A stretch of 41,909 nt of DNA from Planctomycetota bacterium (lineage in GTDB: Bacteria > Planctomycetota > UBA1135 > UBA2386), in contig JADZDL010000535.1 in NCBI GenBank assembly GCA_020851075.1, forward strand, positions 1 through 41,909, in the 5' to 3' direction. Positions 24,149 to 33,420 of the stretch are shown here, piece after piece. The translations under genes and the position numbers were made by a program. The stretch's first letter is position 1; the number at the start of each line of letters is the position of its first letter. The notes beneath the pieces were generated by a model, which was not told where the DNA came from, did no database searches, and worked only from the letters and a program-made list of their open reading frames with translations.

Positions 24149-25768
24149 ATGCAGAAGCGCCCAGCCGCCCTGTTGCTGCTCGCCATGACGATCGTGTTCT
24201 GGCCAGCGGTCGGCGGCACCTTCGTCTACGACGATGTGCAACTCATCGTGCGCAACCCCGCACTGCAGAACGGGGACCTCGTGGCGTTGCTGGGCCAACC
24301 TCTCTACGGCAGCGCCAAAGGCCTCGAACAGGCGGGGTACTGGCGGCCACTCACCTCGCTCCTGCTCTGGCTCGGCAATCGCCTCGGCGGTGCTGCGGGC
24401 ATCCATGTCCTGGCGCTGCTGCTCCATGCGGCGGCGACCCTCGTCGCGTTCCAACTCGGCCAGCGGTTGTTCGGCAACGCGCGCCCCGCCTTCTGGCTCG
24501 CGCTGCTGTTTGCACTGCACCCGGTGCAGGTCGAAAGCGCGGCCTGGTGCTCGGCGATCAACGACCCGCTCTGGGGCCTGTTCACGCTGCTCGCGATGCA
24601 CAGTGGCGTCCGCTGGGCTCTTGGCTCGAGCCAGCAGGACCAACGCAGCATGCCCTGGCTCGCGAGCCTCTATTGCCTCGGCGCGCTGCTCAGCAAGGAG
24701 AACGCGATCGCCACAGCACCTCTCGTGCTCGTCGCCATCACCAGCGCGCCGCGGGATCCTTCGGCGCCATCCCGCGTCGGCAGGGCCGCCATCGCGGTCA
24801 CCGCGGGCCTTGCCGTCTGGTGGTTGCTGCGCGCACTCGTCTTCGGCGAGCTCACCGCCGGCCTGTTGCGACCGGCCGCCCCCCCGTCCGCGAATGCGCT
24901 GCAGACGCTGACGGCACCAGCCGAACTGCTTGTGCGCCACCTCGCGCTGCTGGTCTGGCCGCATCCGCTCACGCCGTGCCGATCGTTGCCGGCAGCCAGC
25001 GTGGTCACCATGGTGCTCAGCGTGGTTCTGGCGCTCGGCATCGGCCTAGGCTGTTTGCTCGGTTGGCGCCGTCTAGCGGGCCCCACGCGCCTCGCGATCG
25101 CCCTGCTGCTCGTGCCGCTGGTTCCACCGCTGCTCAGTTGGCAGTCGCTGGGTTCCTACCCGATCGCCGATCGATACCTCTACCTGCCGGCCCTCGGCTT
25201 CGCGCTGGCACTCGCACCATTGGCCAACACGCCGCGAACGCGCCTGCTGCCGGGTTTGCTGGCGGCCACCTTTGGCGTTCTGTCGTTCGTGCAGACCTGG
25301 GCATGGCACGATCCGCAGCGCTTTGTGCAGAATGCGCTGCAGCACGCGGCGAACGACCCGACGCTGCTCGTGATGGCCGGCGACCAGGCACTGCTGCGCG
25401 CCCAGCAAGGTGATCCCGTGGCTCTCGCAACCGCGCAGTCCTGGTATGCAACGGCCGAACGGCTCGCCGCGAACGAGCGCCCCGACCTTCTGCATCGCGC
25501 CCTCGCGCCCGCCCGACTTGGCCTCGCGTGGTGCATGCTGATCGAACAACAGGGGCGCCGCGGCAGCCGCACCCCGGCGCTCCTAGCGGCGTTCCAGCGC
25601 GCCGTCGATACCGATCCAACGAGCGCTCCCAGCTGGGTCGGGCTCGGGGTTGCCAACGGCATCGCGGGAGCGAACCAGGTGGCAGAACGAGCGTTCCAGA
25701 AAGCACTCGAGCTCGACCCCGGCAACCCCGAAGCCCGGCACAATCTGTCGCGGCTGCGCGGCCATTGA
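24149..25768 (+). CDS. TMTC-like GT-C membrane glycosyltransferase with C-terminal TPRs
   Basis: From ATG 24149 the product is 539 residues. The first extracytoplasmic loop has the acidic pair and context of the family (FVYDDVQLIVRNPALQ, residues about 25-40). This is followed by WRPLTSLLLWL, HVLALLLHAAATLVAF, FALHPVQVESAAW and CLGALLSKENAI, all typical of TMTC-type protein O-mannosyltransferase relatives. About nine to eleven membrane helices extend to residue ~390. The C-terminal 150 residues are soluble and include TPR units (WYATAERLAANERPDLL; AFQKALELDPGNPEARHNL). The expected role is transfer of a lipid-linked sugar to exported acceptors; donor and acceptor are unknown. Confidence 0.82.
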   Translation: MQKRPAALLLLAMTIVFWPAVGGTFVYDDVQLIVRNPALQNGDLVALLGQPLYGSAKGLEQAGYWRPLTSLLLWLGNRLGGAAGIHVLALLLHAAATLVAFQLGQRLFGNARPAFWLALLFALHPVQVESAAWCSAINDPLWGLFTLLAMHSGVRWALGSSQQDQRSMPWLASLYCLGALLSKENAIATAPLVLVAITSAPRDPSAPSRVGRAAIAVTAGLAVWWLLRALVFGELTAGLLRPAAPPSANALQTLTAPAELLVRHLALLVWPHPLTPCRSLPAASVVTMVLSVVLALGIGLGCLLGWRRLAGPTRLAIALLLVPLVPPLLSWQSLGSYPIADRYLYLPALGFALALAPLANTPRTRLLPGLLAATFGVLSFVQTWAWHDPQRFVQNALQHAANDPTLLVMAGDQALLRAQQGDPVALATAQSWYATAERLAANERPDLLHRALAPARLGLAWCMLIEQQGRRGSRTPALLAAFQRAVDTDPTSAPSWVGLGVANGIAGANQVAERAFQKALELDPGNPEARHNLSRLRGH

Positions 25769-25795
25769 GCCAGGCCACGCCGCGCGTTGCCGTTC

Positions 25796-28246
25796 CTACG
25801 ACAGCGCGACCGCGTCCGCTTCGCTGCCAAACGCAGTGGTCACATCCCCACAGTGGCGCGCCGGGAAGTGGAACGCAAACTTGGAGCCCTGGCCTTCGCG
25901 ACTCTGGACCTCGATCACACCGCCGAGGGCCTCACACGCTTCCTTGACGGCAGCAAGGCCAACCCCGCGGCCGGACAGCTGCGATACGACTTCGCGCGTC
26001 GACAGACCATCCGCAAACAGCGCCGCCACGAGATCCTCGTGGGTGGTGTACGGCAGCCCGCGCCGTTCTGCCGACTTCGCCACGGCGGCCCAGGCGATGC
26101 CCCGGCCATCGTCCTCAAACTGCACGAGCAGCCCTTCACCTGCCAGTTGCGCCCGCAGGCACAAACGGCCGGCGGCCGGTTTGCCCGCGGCGAGGCGTTC
26201 GTCGCGGGTTTCGATGCCGTGATCGACGGCATTGCGCACGACGTGCACCACCGCATCCCAGAACGGCCCCATGGCCCTTGGATCAAAGCGCAGCGAGCCG
26301 GCGTGCGCCTCGACCGTGATCTCCTTGCCGAGCGTCGCGGCGACGCGGGAAGCCTGCCGCCCCAACCGCGCGAAGACCGTCGCCACGGGCGGGAATGGCC
26401 ACATTTCGGCCAGACCGATGAGTTCCCGGCGATTCGTGCCGCGCCGCAACTGCTGCAGGAACCTGCTGTGCTCCTCCGCCGTGAGCCACAGCGAGTTCTC
26501 GTGGCGCTCGGGCAGGAACTGCCGAATGCGCTGCACGGCGGACTTCCATTCGGCTTGCAGAGCCGGGGCGAACTCTTCGAATGCCTGCCCCTCGGCGAGC
26601 GCATCCTCGACCTTGTGGCAGTATTCGGAGTATCCGAGGAAACCGTAGACCGCAGCGTTGCCCTTCAACGTGTGCAGATTGCGCTTGCGACACTGCTCGT
26701 CGACCGCCTGCGTCTGCCACGCGACGAGGTTCTCCATCTCGGCGAGGAACCTCTCGAAGTCCACCGGGTCGCGCAGCAGGTTGGCCGTGATGCTCTGCAG
26801 CTCGCGCGATTCGCGCTCGGCGCGTTCGCGTTCGAGATCGGCCGTGATGTCGCGCACCACCAGCAGGAACCCCGCCTGGCCACTGCTCTGCTCAAATCGG
26901 CGCAGGTCGAGTGCGAGTTCACAATCCCCACGGCGCAGGCGCCGCGGCATCTGCTCGACGAGCAGCTCCAACGGCAGGAAATCATCCGCCAGCTGCTGCC
27001 AGCCCAGTTCGTACTCGCAGCGGCGCACCTCGTCGTCCGGGAACAGGTAGTCCCAGACCATCTTGCCATCACCACCACCAAACCAGGCCACCGCCGAGCG
27101 CGATTCGCCCATCGAGACCCTGCCCGAGGCATCACAGGGAATCAGGCCATCCCCGGTGCTGTCGAGCACGAGCTTCATGCGGTCGTTCATCGCCGACAAG
27201 GAACGTTCGCGGTCGACGATCTTGGCCGACATCTCGTTGAAGGCAACCGTGAGCGTGCCGATCTCATCATGGACCGAAACCGGCACCGCGACCGCCGAAC
27301 CGGCGCGCAACGCTTCGACACCACCGACCAGCGCATCGACGCGGCGTAGCACGCGCGACACGCCCCACAACGTCACCAGCAACAGCAACAAGCCAGCGCT
27401 CGCAATGACGAGCATCGACGAATGCAGGATGCTCTTGCCTTGGGCGAGCAGCGGCCGATCGCGGTCTACGCGCACGAGGAACGCGGGCTTGCCGTAGAGG
27501 TCCGGCATCCAGCAGAAGGAGGAGGTGCGTTCTTCCGAGACGGCGAGCGTCTGCACCCCGCGCAGATCCCCCCCCAGCCCCTCCCGCGCCGTTTGCTCGG
27601 TAGGGTCGGCGGGTCGCTCCGTGAGCCGCCGGAAGTCGATGGCGAGCCCGGTGAATTTCCGCAACCGCGCCAACCACGCTTCGTCCACGCGCGTGCAGGT
27701 CATGAAGCGACCTGGCACCTTGGCGGGCTGTTTGTCCGTGAACTTCACATCGCGCGAAACCGTGATCCACAGCGCATCGTCGACGACCAGGAAGCCTGTC
27801 GTCGGGCTGCCCATACGATAGTGCGTCGTCGCATTGCGCAATTCGGCGAGCATGGCGGCGCTGACTTCGCGCACGTTCTCGCGCGCAGCATCCAACTCGA
27901 CCGCGAGGCTCTCGGTGCCCTCCTGCGGCTTTGCCACGCAGACGACATCCCACCGCAACGCCGCGAGCGCACTCGCCTCGATGTTCTCCTCGACGTAGTT
28001 CGGATTGATGCCCTCGACAAAACGCGCCGTAGCATCCCATTCCGCCCAATCCGTCATGCGGGCGAGGCTCTCCTCCACCATCGTGCCGACGATCTCGCGC
28101 GTCGAACGCACCGCACGATCGGCATCATTGGTCTCCTGGCGCAGGAAACCGGACATCACCAACTCATCGGTGGCCACGTAGAGCAGCCCGTTCAATGCGG
28201 CAACCGCGCCGGCGACGAGCAACAACACCTTGGCTTTGAGGTTCAT
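25796..28246 (-). CDS. Membrane CheA-like histidine kinase (CHASE4-HAMP-PAS-Hpt-HATPase)
   Basis: The 816-residue product has a membrane helix at about 6-26, an extracytoplasmic CHASE4-like domain (DWAEWDATARFVEGINPNY at 66-84), a second helix at about 277-297, HAMP (~298-350), a PAS-like domain (~352-470), and an Hpt domain with phospho-acceptor His525 (NLHTLKGNAAVYGF). A CheA-type ATPase domain follows: HVVRNAVDHGIE with Asn672, EDDGRGIAW at 711-719, and STREVVSQLSGRGVGLAAVK at 749-768. No CheW-like (P5) domain follows the ATPase, so it cannot dock on classical arrays in the normal way and probably senses directly. It is the last gene of a cheY-cheX-cheA-like operon, 30 bp after cheX. Confidence 0.9.
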   Translation of the reverse strand: MNLKAKVLLLVAGAVAALNGLLYVATDELVMSGFLRQETNDADRAVRSTREIVGTMVEESLARMTDWAEWDATARFVEGINPNYVEENIEASALAALRWDVVCVAKPQEGTESLAVELDAARENVREVSAAMLAELRNATTHYRMGSPTTGFLVVDDALWITVSRDVKFTDKQPAKVPGRFMTCTRVDEAWLARLRKFTGLAIDFRRLTERPADPTEQTAREGLGGDLRGVQTLAVSEERTSSFCWMPDLYGKPAFLVRVDRDRPLLAQGKSILHSSMLVIASAGLLLLLVTLWGVSRVLRRVDALVGGVEALRAGSAVAVPVSVHDEIGTLTVAFNEMSAKIVDRERSLSAMNDRMKLVLDSTGDGLIPCDASGRVSMGESRSAVAWFGGGDGKMVWDYLFPDDEVRRCEYELGWQQLADDFLPLELLVEQMPRRLRRGDCELALDLRRFEQSSGQAGFLLVVRDITADLERERAERESRELQSITANLLRDPVDFERFLAEMENLVAWQTQAVDEQCRKRNLHTLKGNAAVYGFLGYSEYCHKVEDALAEGQAFEEFAPALQAEWKSAVQRIRQFLPERHENSLWLTAEEHSRFLQQLRRGTNRRELIGLAEMWPFPPVATVFARLGRQASRVAATLGKEITVEAHAGSLRFDPRAMGPFWDAVVHVVRNAVDHGIETRDERLAAGKPAAGRLCLRAQLAGEGLLVQFEDDGRGIAWAAVAKSAERRGLPYTTHEDLVAALFADGLSTREVVSQLSGRGVGLAAVKEACEALGGVIEVQSREGQGSKFAFHFPARHCGDVTTAFGSEADAVALS

Positions 28247-28276
28247 GGGCTTTCTGGTCCAAAGTCCGGTGTGTGC

Positions 28277-28786
28277 CTAGAACAGGATCAGATCCCCTTC
28301 CCGGCCGATCACTTCTTCCCCGCGCACCAGGTTGGCCACCCGTTCGTGGTCGTTGACCTGGTAGTCGATCCAAACGGTGATGCGAGCACCGTCCTTGGTC
28401 ACCATCGAAACCCCCTGCAGACGCCCTGGCACGGCCACCGGCAGAATGCGCATCGACGCCAGCACGGTGGGCGTCATCGCCACGACTTCGACGCCGTAGG
28501 CAAGCAGGCGATTCTTGAACCGACCCAACATCTGGTTGGCCAACTCGGCGAGCCAGTCACGCTCCGTCGAAGTCGCCACCGGCATGCTCGCGCGCAGTGC
28601 GCCGCTCGGCACGCACAGCAGCAACGTGCCACTCACGGCCGCACCGTGGAAACCGACCACCGCGATGCCGTCCCCCGTGCCGTCGCCCGCACCCGCAGGA
28701 TCTTCGGCAAGCGGCACGCCGTAGGCCTTGAACAGGCCCGTAGCGCTCGTGAACAGCAGATTGTCGATGGTCTGTGCGAGGCCCAT
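28277..28786 (-). CDS. CheX-like CheY-P phosphatase
   Basis: The 169-residue product carries the CheX/CheC-family active-site helix: DWLAELANQMLGRFKNRL, with the E-x-x-N pair at Glu81 and Asn84. The overall pattern of N-terminal helix, beta strands (GIAVVGFHGAAVSGTLLLCV) and C-terminal strand (ITVWIDYQV) fits the family. Such proteins dephosphorylate CheY-P in the cytoplasm. It sits 13 bp downstream of cheY and 30 bp upstream of the kinase gene. One active helix is seen rather than the two of CheC. Confidence 0.82.
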   Translation of the reverse strand: MGLAQTIDNLLFTSATGLFKAYGVPLAEDPAGAGDGTGDGIAVVGFHGAAVSGTLLLCVPSGALRASMPVATSTERDWLAELANQMLGRFKNRLLAYGVEVVAMTPTVLASMRILPVAVPGRLQGVSMVTKDGARITVWIDYQVNDHERVANLVRGEEVIGREGDLILF

Positions 28787-28799
28787 GGCACCAGTTCCG

Positions 28800-29171
28800 C
28801 TATTGGCTCGTCAGCTTCTGCACCGCCGCCACCAGGAGCGGCGGCTTGAAGGGCTTTACGATCCAGCCCTTCGCGCCCGCCTGTTTGGCCCGCTGCATCA
28901 TGGTGGGCTGCCCTTCGGTAGTGAGCATCACGACCGGCACCCGCGCGAGCAGGCCTTGTGCCTGCAACTTGTCGAGCAACTCCAACCCGTTCAAGCGCGG
29001 CATGTTGACGTCGCACAGGACCAGGGCGACGTCGAGACCCGCCGTGAGCCGTTCCAAGGCGTCAACGCCATCCACGGCCTCCACGACCTCAAAGCCCGCC
29101 GCCACGAGCGTCGCGCCAACGTGCTGGCGGATACTCTGCGAATCGTCAACGACTAGGACGCGCTTACCCAT
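28800..29171 (-). CDS. cheY: Single-domain response regulator, CheY type
   Basis: The 123-residue product is a complete receiver domain with no output domain. The acidic pair is Asp9-Asp10 (VLVVDDSQ), the phospho-acceptor is Asp54 (VLCDVNMPRLNG), the switch Thr is 84 or 85 (VMLTTEG), and the conserved Lys is 106 (IVKPF). It is first in the operon with the CheX-like phosphatase and CheA-like kinase, so phosphoryl flow from His525 of the kinase to Asp54 is expected. No flagellar motor gene is in the window, so the output may be something other than motility. Confidence 0.93.
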   Translation of the reverse strand: MGKRVLVVDDSQSIRQHVGATLVAAGFEVVEAVDGVDALERLTAGLDVALVLCDVNMPRLNGLELLDKLQAQGLLARVPVVMLTTEGQPTMMQRAKQAGAKGWIVKPFKPPLLVAAVQKLTSQ

Positions 29172-29180
29172 TGGCTGTCC

Positions 29181-29186
29181 TGTCTA
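29181..29186 (-). promoter_or_regulatory. Candidate -10 element TAGACA of the cheY operon
   Basis: On the minus strand TAGACA lies 9 nt before ATG 29171. It matches TANNN but ends in A, so it is a weaker member of the set. Confidence 0.25.
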
Positions 29187-29370
29187 TCGACCGTCCTGGG
29201 GGGGAACCCTGTAGCAATCGCACCGGGAAGGGGCGCCGCGGCGTGTTTTCCCATGCCAGCGAGAGAACCCGCCGCCACGAACTTGGGTCCAAGCCGCCTG
29301 ATTTCCCGCGACTTCGCCCAGGCACAGGACGATCCTGTGCTCAATCCAGGCAGCGGTGCACGTACTCCTC

Positions 29371-30804
29371 ATGCCCTCGCAACCTCTCCGCCCCCTCGGG
29401 CCAAGCCTCGCCTTCGCCGCCCAGCTCCTGCTTGGGATTGCCGGCACGTTCGGTACCGCCTTGCCTGCGCAGGAGGAGAAACCCCGCCCCAACATCCTGC
29501 TGCTCGTCACCGATGACCAGCGGTGGGATGCGATGCGCTGTGCTGGCAACGCACTCGCCATCACGCCCAACCTCGATGCCCTGGCCAACGACGGCGTACG
29601 CTTCCGGAACGCGTTCGTGACAACCGCCATCTGCGCGGCCAGCCGTGCGTCGATCCTCACGGGGCGCTACGAGCGTTCCCACCGCTCGACGTTCGGCACC
29701 CCACCGCTGCGCGAAGACTGCGTGGTCTCCAGCTACCCCGTGCAACTCCGGAACGCAGGCTATCGAACCGGCTTTGTCGGCAAGTTCGGCGTCGGCACGA
29801 CGAAGGGCGACCCGGCTCGCATGTTCGACTCGTTTGCGCCACTCGGGCCGGGCTCGTATTGGCAGAAGCAGCCGGATGGCAGCCAACGCCACTTCACGGA
29901 TATCACCGGCGACCGCGCCGTCGCGTTCCTCGCTTCGTGCACGCCGGACCAACCGTGGTGCCTGTCAATCAGCTTCAATGCGCCGCATGCCGTGGACGGG
30001 GATCCACAGCAGTATTTCTGGCCAAAGGCGATGGACACGTGGTACGCGGACACCGTGTTTCCGGTGCCGAAGACGATGGCGCCGGAGCACTTCGCCGCCC
30101 AGCAGCCGTTCCTGCAGACCTCGGAGAGCCGCACGCGCTTTCTGTGGCGCTTCGACGAGCCCGAGAAGTACCAGACGATGGTGCGCGGCTACTACCGCAT
30201 GATCAGCGGCGTGGATGCCGTGATCGGTCGGTTGCGCAAAGAGCTGCAGACTCGTGGGCTCGCGGACAACACGGTGATCGTGTTCTGCTCTGACAACGGC
30301 TACTTCCTCGGCGAACGCGGCTTTGCCGACAAGTGGTATGCGTATGAGCCGAGCGTGCGCATACCACTGATCCTCGCCGACCCGCGCCTACCAGATATTC
30401 GCAAGGGAACCACGTGCGACCTGATGGCGCTCAACGTGGATCTGGCGCCGACGGTGCTTGACCTGGCCGCATTGCAAGCTCCCAAGCACTACCAGGGTCA
30501 CAGCCTGATGCCGCTCGTGCGCGGTCGGGCGCCCGTCGATTGGCGAACGGATTTCTTCTACGAGCACCTGTTCCACCACAAGTCGATCCCGAAGAGTGAA
30601 GGGGTTCGCACGGAGCGCTTCACCTACCTGCGTTGGTTCGAGAGCGACCCGCTGCAGGAAGAGCTCTACGACCATCAAGCCGACTTCGACGAGGTGCAGA
30701 ACCTGGTGCATGTTCCAGCGTACGCCGAGGTGCTGGCAAAGCTGCGCACCCGCACCGATGCGTTGCGCGATCAATACGCGGCGGCAATGCCAGCCAGCAA
30801 GTGA
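29371..30804 (+). CDS. Secreted type-I sulfatase
   Basis: From ATG 29371 the product is 477 residues with a signal peptide (SLAFAAQLLLGIAGTFGTALPAQ, cut before Q). The formylglycine motif is C-x-A-S-R: AICAASRASILTGRY, with Cys88. The metal site starts at NILLLVTDDQRWD (Asp48, Asp49), and the second metal aspartate region is VIVFCSDNGYFLGERGF. It belongs to the iduronate-2-sulfatase-like branch on general appearance; the substrate is unknown but probably a sulfated polysaccharide. A GTG 15 nt upstream (29356) is an alternative start. No maturation enzyme (FGE or anSME) is in the window. The stop is one base from the stop of the convergent serine dehydratase gene. Confidence 0.92.
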   Translation: MPSQPLRPLGPSLAFAAQLLLGIAGTFGTALPAQEEKPRPNILLLVTDDQRWDAMRCAGNALAITPNLDALANDGVRFRNAFVTTAICAASRASILTGRYERSHRSTFGTPPLREDCVVSSYPVQLRNAGYRTGFVGKFGVGTTKGDPARMFDSFAPLGPGSYWQKQPDGSQRHFTDITGDRAVAFLASCTPDQPWCLSISFNAPHAVDGDPQQYFWPKAMDTWYADTVFPVPKTMAPEHFAAQQPFLQTSESRTRFLWRFDEPEKYQTMVRGYYRMISGVDAVIGRLRKELQTRGLADNTVIVFCSDNGYFLGERGFADKWYAYEPSVRIPLILADPRLPDIRKGTTCDLMALNVDLAPTVLDLAALQAPKHYQGHSLMPLVRGRAPVDWRTDFFYEHLFHHKSIPKSEGVRTERFTYLRWFESDPLQEELYDHQADFDEVQNLVHVPAYAEVLAKLRTRTDALRDQYAAAMPASK

Positions 30805-30805
30805 A

Positions 30806-32380
30806 CTAGCCGCAACTGCCGCAGCCGCCACTTCCGCAGAGCCGGGCTTCGATCGCCTTCGAGGTCGGCGTGATCGACAGCCCCCCGAGCGCCGTACAAC
30901 GCAGTTCGCGCGCCATGTTCTCGCTGATCGCCCGATGCGCATCGAGCACTTCGTCGAGCGGGATCAGGTGGTCGTAACCCGACAAGGCGATGTTGGCGCA
31001 CGCGATCGCATTCGCGGCCCCGGCGATATTGCGGCCCAGGCACGGCGCCTCGACGCGGTTGGCGATCGGATCGCAGACGAGCCCAAGCACGTTCTGCAGC
31101 GCATGGCTCGCCGCCGAGAGGCCCTGCGCGGCCGTTCCGCCAGCCAGCTCGACGAGCGCCGCCGCAGCCATCGCGGCCCCCGCCCCGGTCTCCGCCTGGC
31201 AACCACCAACCTCGGCCGAGAAACTCGACCGGGTGGCCACGAACACCCCGATCAGGCCCGCCGCCAGCATCGCACGCAGGGTCACCTCCTCCGACGCACC
31301 AACCGCCTCGGCGGCCGCAAGGCACGTCGCGGGGAACGTCGCGCACGAACCGGCGGTCGGCGCAGCGACGATCACGCCCATCGAGCTCTTCACCTCCATG
31401 AGCGCGGTCACATAGAGGATCGCACGATTGAGGATGCCACCATCGAGCAGCTTGCCAGTCTCGAGCAAAGCCGCAAACCGGTGGCTCTGTCGCGGCAGGA
31501 TACGATCGGCATACTCGGTGCCCAGCAGCCCCTGCTTCACTCCGTCGCGCACGATCGTGAGAATGCGACTCATTTGCGCCAACACGGCCGGCCGGTCGAT
31601 GCCGCCGCGAGCGCATTCGTAGTCGAGCGCATACTCCGAAAGCTTGCGCTGCGTCGGGTCGGCCGTGGCCACCATCTCCCCGGCGTGCAGGAACGGCACA
31701 GTAAGCCCTTTGCGCGAACGCACGGGCAGCACGGCACCTAGCCGGCGCACACGCGACACCGCTGGCAGCGCCGCCACCTCGGCCTCGGTGAGGAACGCCT
31801 GCGCCTTGCAGACCACGAGCACGGGCTTCGTGCCGGTCACCGCGACTTCGTCGAGATCCGCGCGCGCCGCGAGGGCCAGCGCAGTCGTTCGCCCGTCATC
31901 GCGCACATAGAGCAGGGTGACGTCGTTGTCGCCATACAACGTCACGGGGGCGCCATCGATCGAGACCACTTCGATCATGCCACCACCCGTCGACAACGCG
32001 ACGAGGCGGTGTTCGACGCCGCCCTTCTGCAGGGTCAGGCGGTACGTGTTGGGGTGCGGGTCGTGCAACGTCGCGATGCGGATCTCGAGCTGGATGCCGG
32101 CGGCGCGCAGGGCCGCCGCGGATTCCGGCAAACGCGCATCGTCCGCTTCCCAGCCGAGCAGCCCACCAAACAAGCCCATGTCCGAGCCCTGGCTCTCGTG
32201 CGTCGTCGCGAGCGAGCCTTCGGTATCAAACTCGATGAGCACCGAGTCGGGATCCCCACCACACAGGTCGCGCGCCAGCCGGCCGATGCGCACCGAAGCC
32301 GCCGAATGCGAACTGGACGGCCCGCGCATGACGGGACCGACGACGTCGTTGAAGATGCTGGGAGGCAGAGTCGTAGGCAT
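30806..32380 (-). CDS. sdaA: L-serine ammonia-lyase, [4Fe-4S] type, fused alpha and beta domains
   Basis: The 524-residue product converts L-serine to pyruvate and ammonia in the cytoplasm. The beta domain is N-terminal (GPVMRGPSSSHSAASVRIG; HESQGSDMG) and the alpha domain C-terminal. The cluster cysteines match the structurally studied Legionella enzyme in spacing: Cys394 (EVGGCQAE), Cys436 (GLVCDP) and Cys447 (EAPC), with gaps of 42 and 11 residues in both. In that enzyme a C-terminal Cys is the fourth ligand. Here the tail reads LCGSGGCGSCG, with cysteines at 515, 520 and 523. At 524 residues it is longer than the usual ~455; part of the excess lies at about 185-225 between the domains. 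It is last in the operon, 17 bp after the ThuA gene. Confidence 0.92.
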   Translation of the reverse strand: MPTTLPPSIFNDVVGPVMRGPSSSHSAASVRIGRLARDLCGGDPDSVLIEFDTEGSLATTHESQGSDMGLFGGLLGWEADDARLPESAAALRAAGIQLEIRIATLHDPHPNTYRLTLQKGGVEHRLVALSTGGGMIEVVSIDGAPVTLYGDNDVTLLYVRDDGRTTALALAARADLDEVAVTGTKPVLVVCKAQAFLTEAEVAALPAVSRVRRLGAVLPVRSRKGLTVPFLHAGEMVATADPTQRKLSEYALDYECARGGIDRPAVLAQMSRILTIVRDGVKQGLLGTEYADRILPRQSHRFAALLETGKLLDGGILNRAILYVTALMEVKSSMGVIVAAPTAGSCATFPATCLAAAEAVGASEEVTLRAMLAAGLIGVFVATRSSFSAEVGGCQAETGAGAAMAAAALVELAGGTAAQGLSAASHALQNVLGLVCDPIANRVEAPCLGRNIAGAANAIACANIALSGYDHLIPLDEVLDAHRAISENMARELRCTALGGLSITPTSKAIEARLCGSGGCGSCG

Positions 32381-32397
32381 AACAGAGCTCGGGAGGA

Positions 32398-33420
32398 TCA
32401 GCGGAACGCGGACACGGGCTTGGGCACGACGCCGAGTTCGGCGTAGTCAAAACCGCTGTCGAGTGGATCGTAGGGGCCAACGAGGTCGACGTTGTTGGCA
32501 GGCGGAATCTGGTCTTCGAGACCAAGGCACCAGTAGACCGCGTTGATCGAAAGGCGGCGCAATCCGGCACTCTGATAATCCCGCGCGCTGCCCATCGTGC
32601 AGTGGAACACACGCGCGGGCAGACCCTTCTGGCCCGTCCACGTCTTCGTCCACGCAATCGGCAGAGGCTCCTTCTCCGGATTGGGTGCGTCGTCGTGGTT
32701 GCGACCGACCAGGGGCTGCCCGTAGACAAGCGCCGTACAATCCGCTGGCAGCGCCTGCCCTTCGGGGTAGGTGCGATAGACGTCCGACTGGCCCCAGATG
32801 TCCACGACGCCGCGCAGGATCGGGTTGCCCTGCTGCGCCTCGACCAGGATGCCGCGCGTCGAATCCTGATGCCAATTGCCGTGGTGGTTGCGGAACGTGC
32901 CACCGAGCACGTCCTCGCCAAACCGCACCGGCTTGCCGTTCACGACGTACGGGAAGTTCTGCAGGAAACCGTGGTTGGCCGTGCGGATCGCGACGATCGG
33001 CTTGCCGGAGTCGAGATACTCGATCACGGGCCGGATCTGCTCGTCAGACAACGTGATCATGCGACTGAACAGGATCATGAGGTCCGCACGCTGCAGATAC
33101 TCGATGCCGGGGATGTCGTGCACGATCGCCTTGTCTTCCTGCCGCGTCTTCTGCGTCGGATCGACGAGGCCATCCTGGTTCTGCGCAAACAGCACGGTGC
33201 AGTCAAATCCGTGCCGTTCGGACAGGATGCGCGCGAGCATCGGCAGCGCTTCTTCACTGCGGTATTCCTGATCCGCGGCGATGAGCACGATGTGCTTGCC
33301 ATGGCCAGACCCCTCCGCGCCGCGATAGGTAAGCCAACGTGGGCTGTCGGGCACGGGATGCGCATGCATGGCGCAACCCGCCAGCACGAACGAGAGCGAC
33401 GCAAACAGACGGTAGGTCAC
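32398..33420 (-). CDS. ThuA-like domain lipoprotein
   Basis: The 340-residue product has a lipoprotein signal (LFASLSFVLAGC, Cys16) followed by a ThuA-like (class I glutamine amidotransferase-like) domain. Recognisable parts are HIVLIAADQEYRSEEALPML, VIEYLDSGKPIVAIRTANHGF, VLGGTFRNHHGNWHQD and RVFHCTMGS. Such proteins are common beside sugar dehydrogenases in Planctomycetota and are linked by name to trehalose utilisation; the biochemical role is not settled. The start is GTG 33420, overlapping the upstream TGA by 4 bp (GTGA). Lipid anchoring would place it in the periplasm or at the outer membrane with the pentahaem lipoprotein of the same operon. Confidence 0.87.
   Translation of the reverse strand: MTYRLFASLSFVLAGCAMHAHPVPDSPRWLTYRGAEGSGHGKHIVLIAADQEYRSEEALPMLARILSERHGFDCTVLFAQNQDGLVDPTQKTRQEDKAIVHDIPGIEYLQRADLMILFSRMITLSDEQIRPVIEYLDSGKPIVAIRTANHGFLQNFPYVVNGKPVRFGEDVLGGTFRNHHGNWHQDSTRGILVEAQQGNPILRGVVDIWGQSDVYRTYPEGQALPADCTALVYGQPLVGRNHDDAPNPEKEPLPIAWTKTWTGQKGLPARVFHCTMGSARDYQSAGLRRLSINAVYWCLGLEDQIPPANNVDLVGPYDPLDSGFDYAELGVVPKPVSAFR

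Noticed and set aside
25787..28849. Two long plus-strand frames (25787-27349 and 27422-28849) opposite the CheA-like and CheX genes
   Set aside because: No recognisable domain; the minus-strand genes are complete and conserved.
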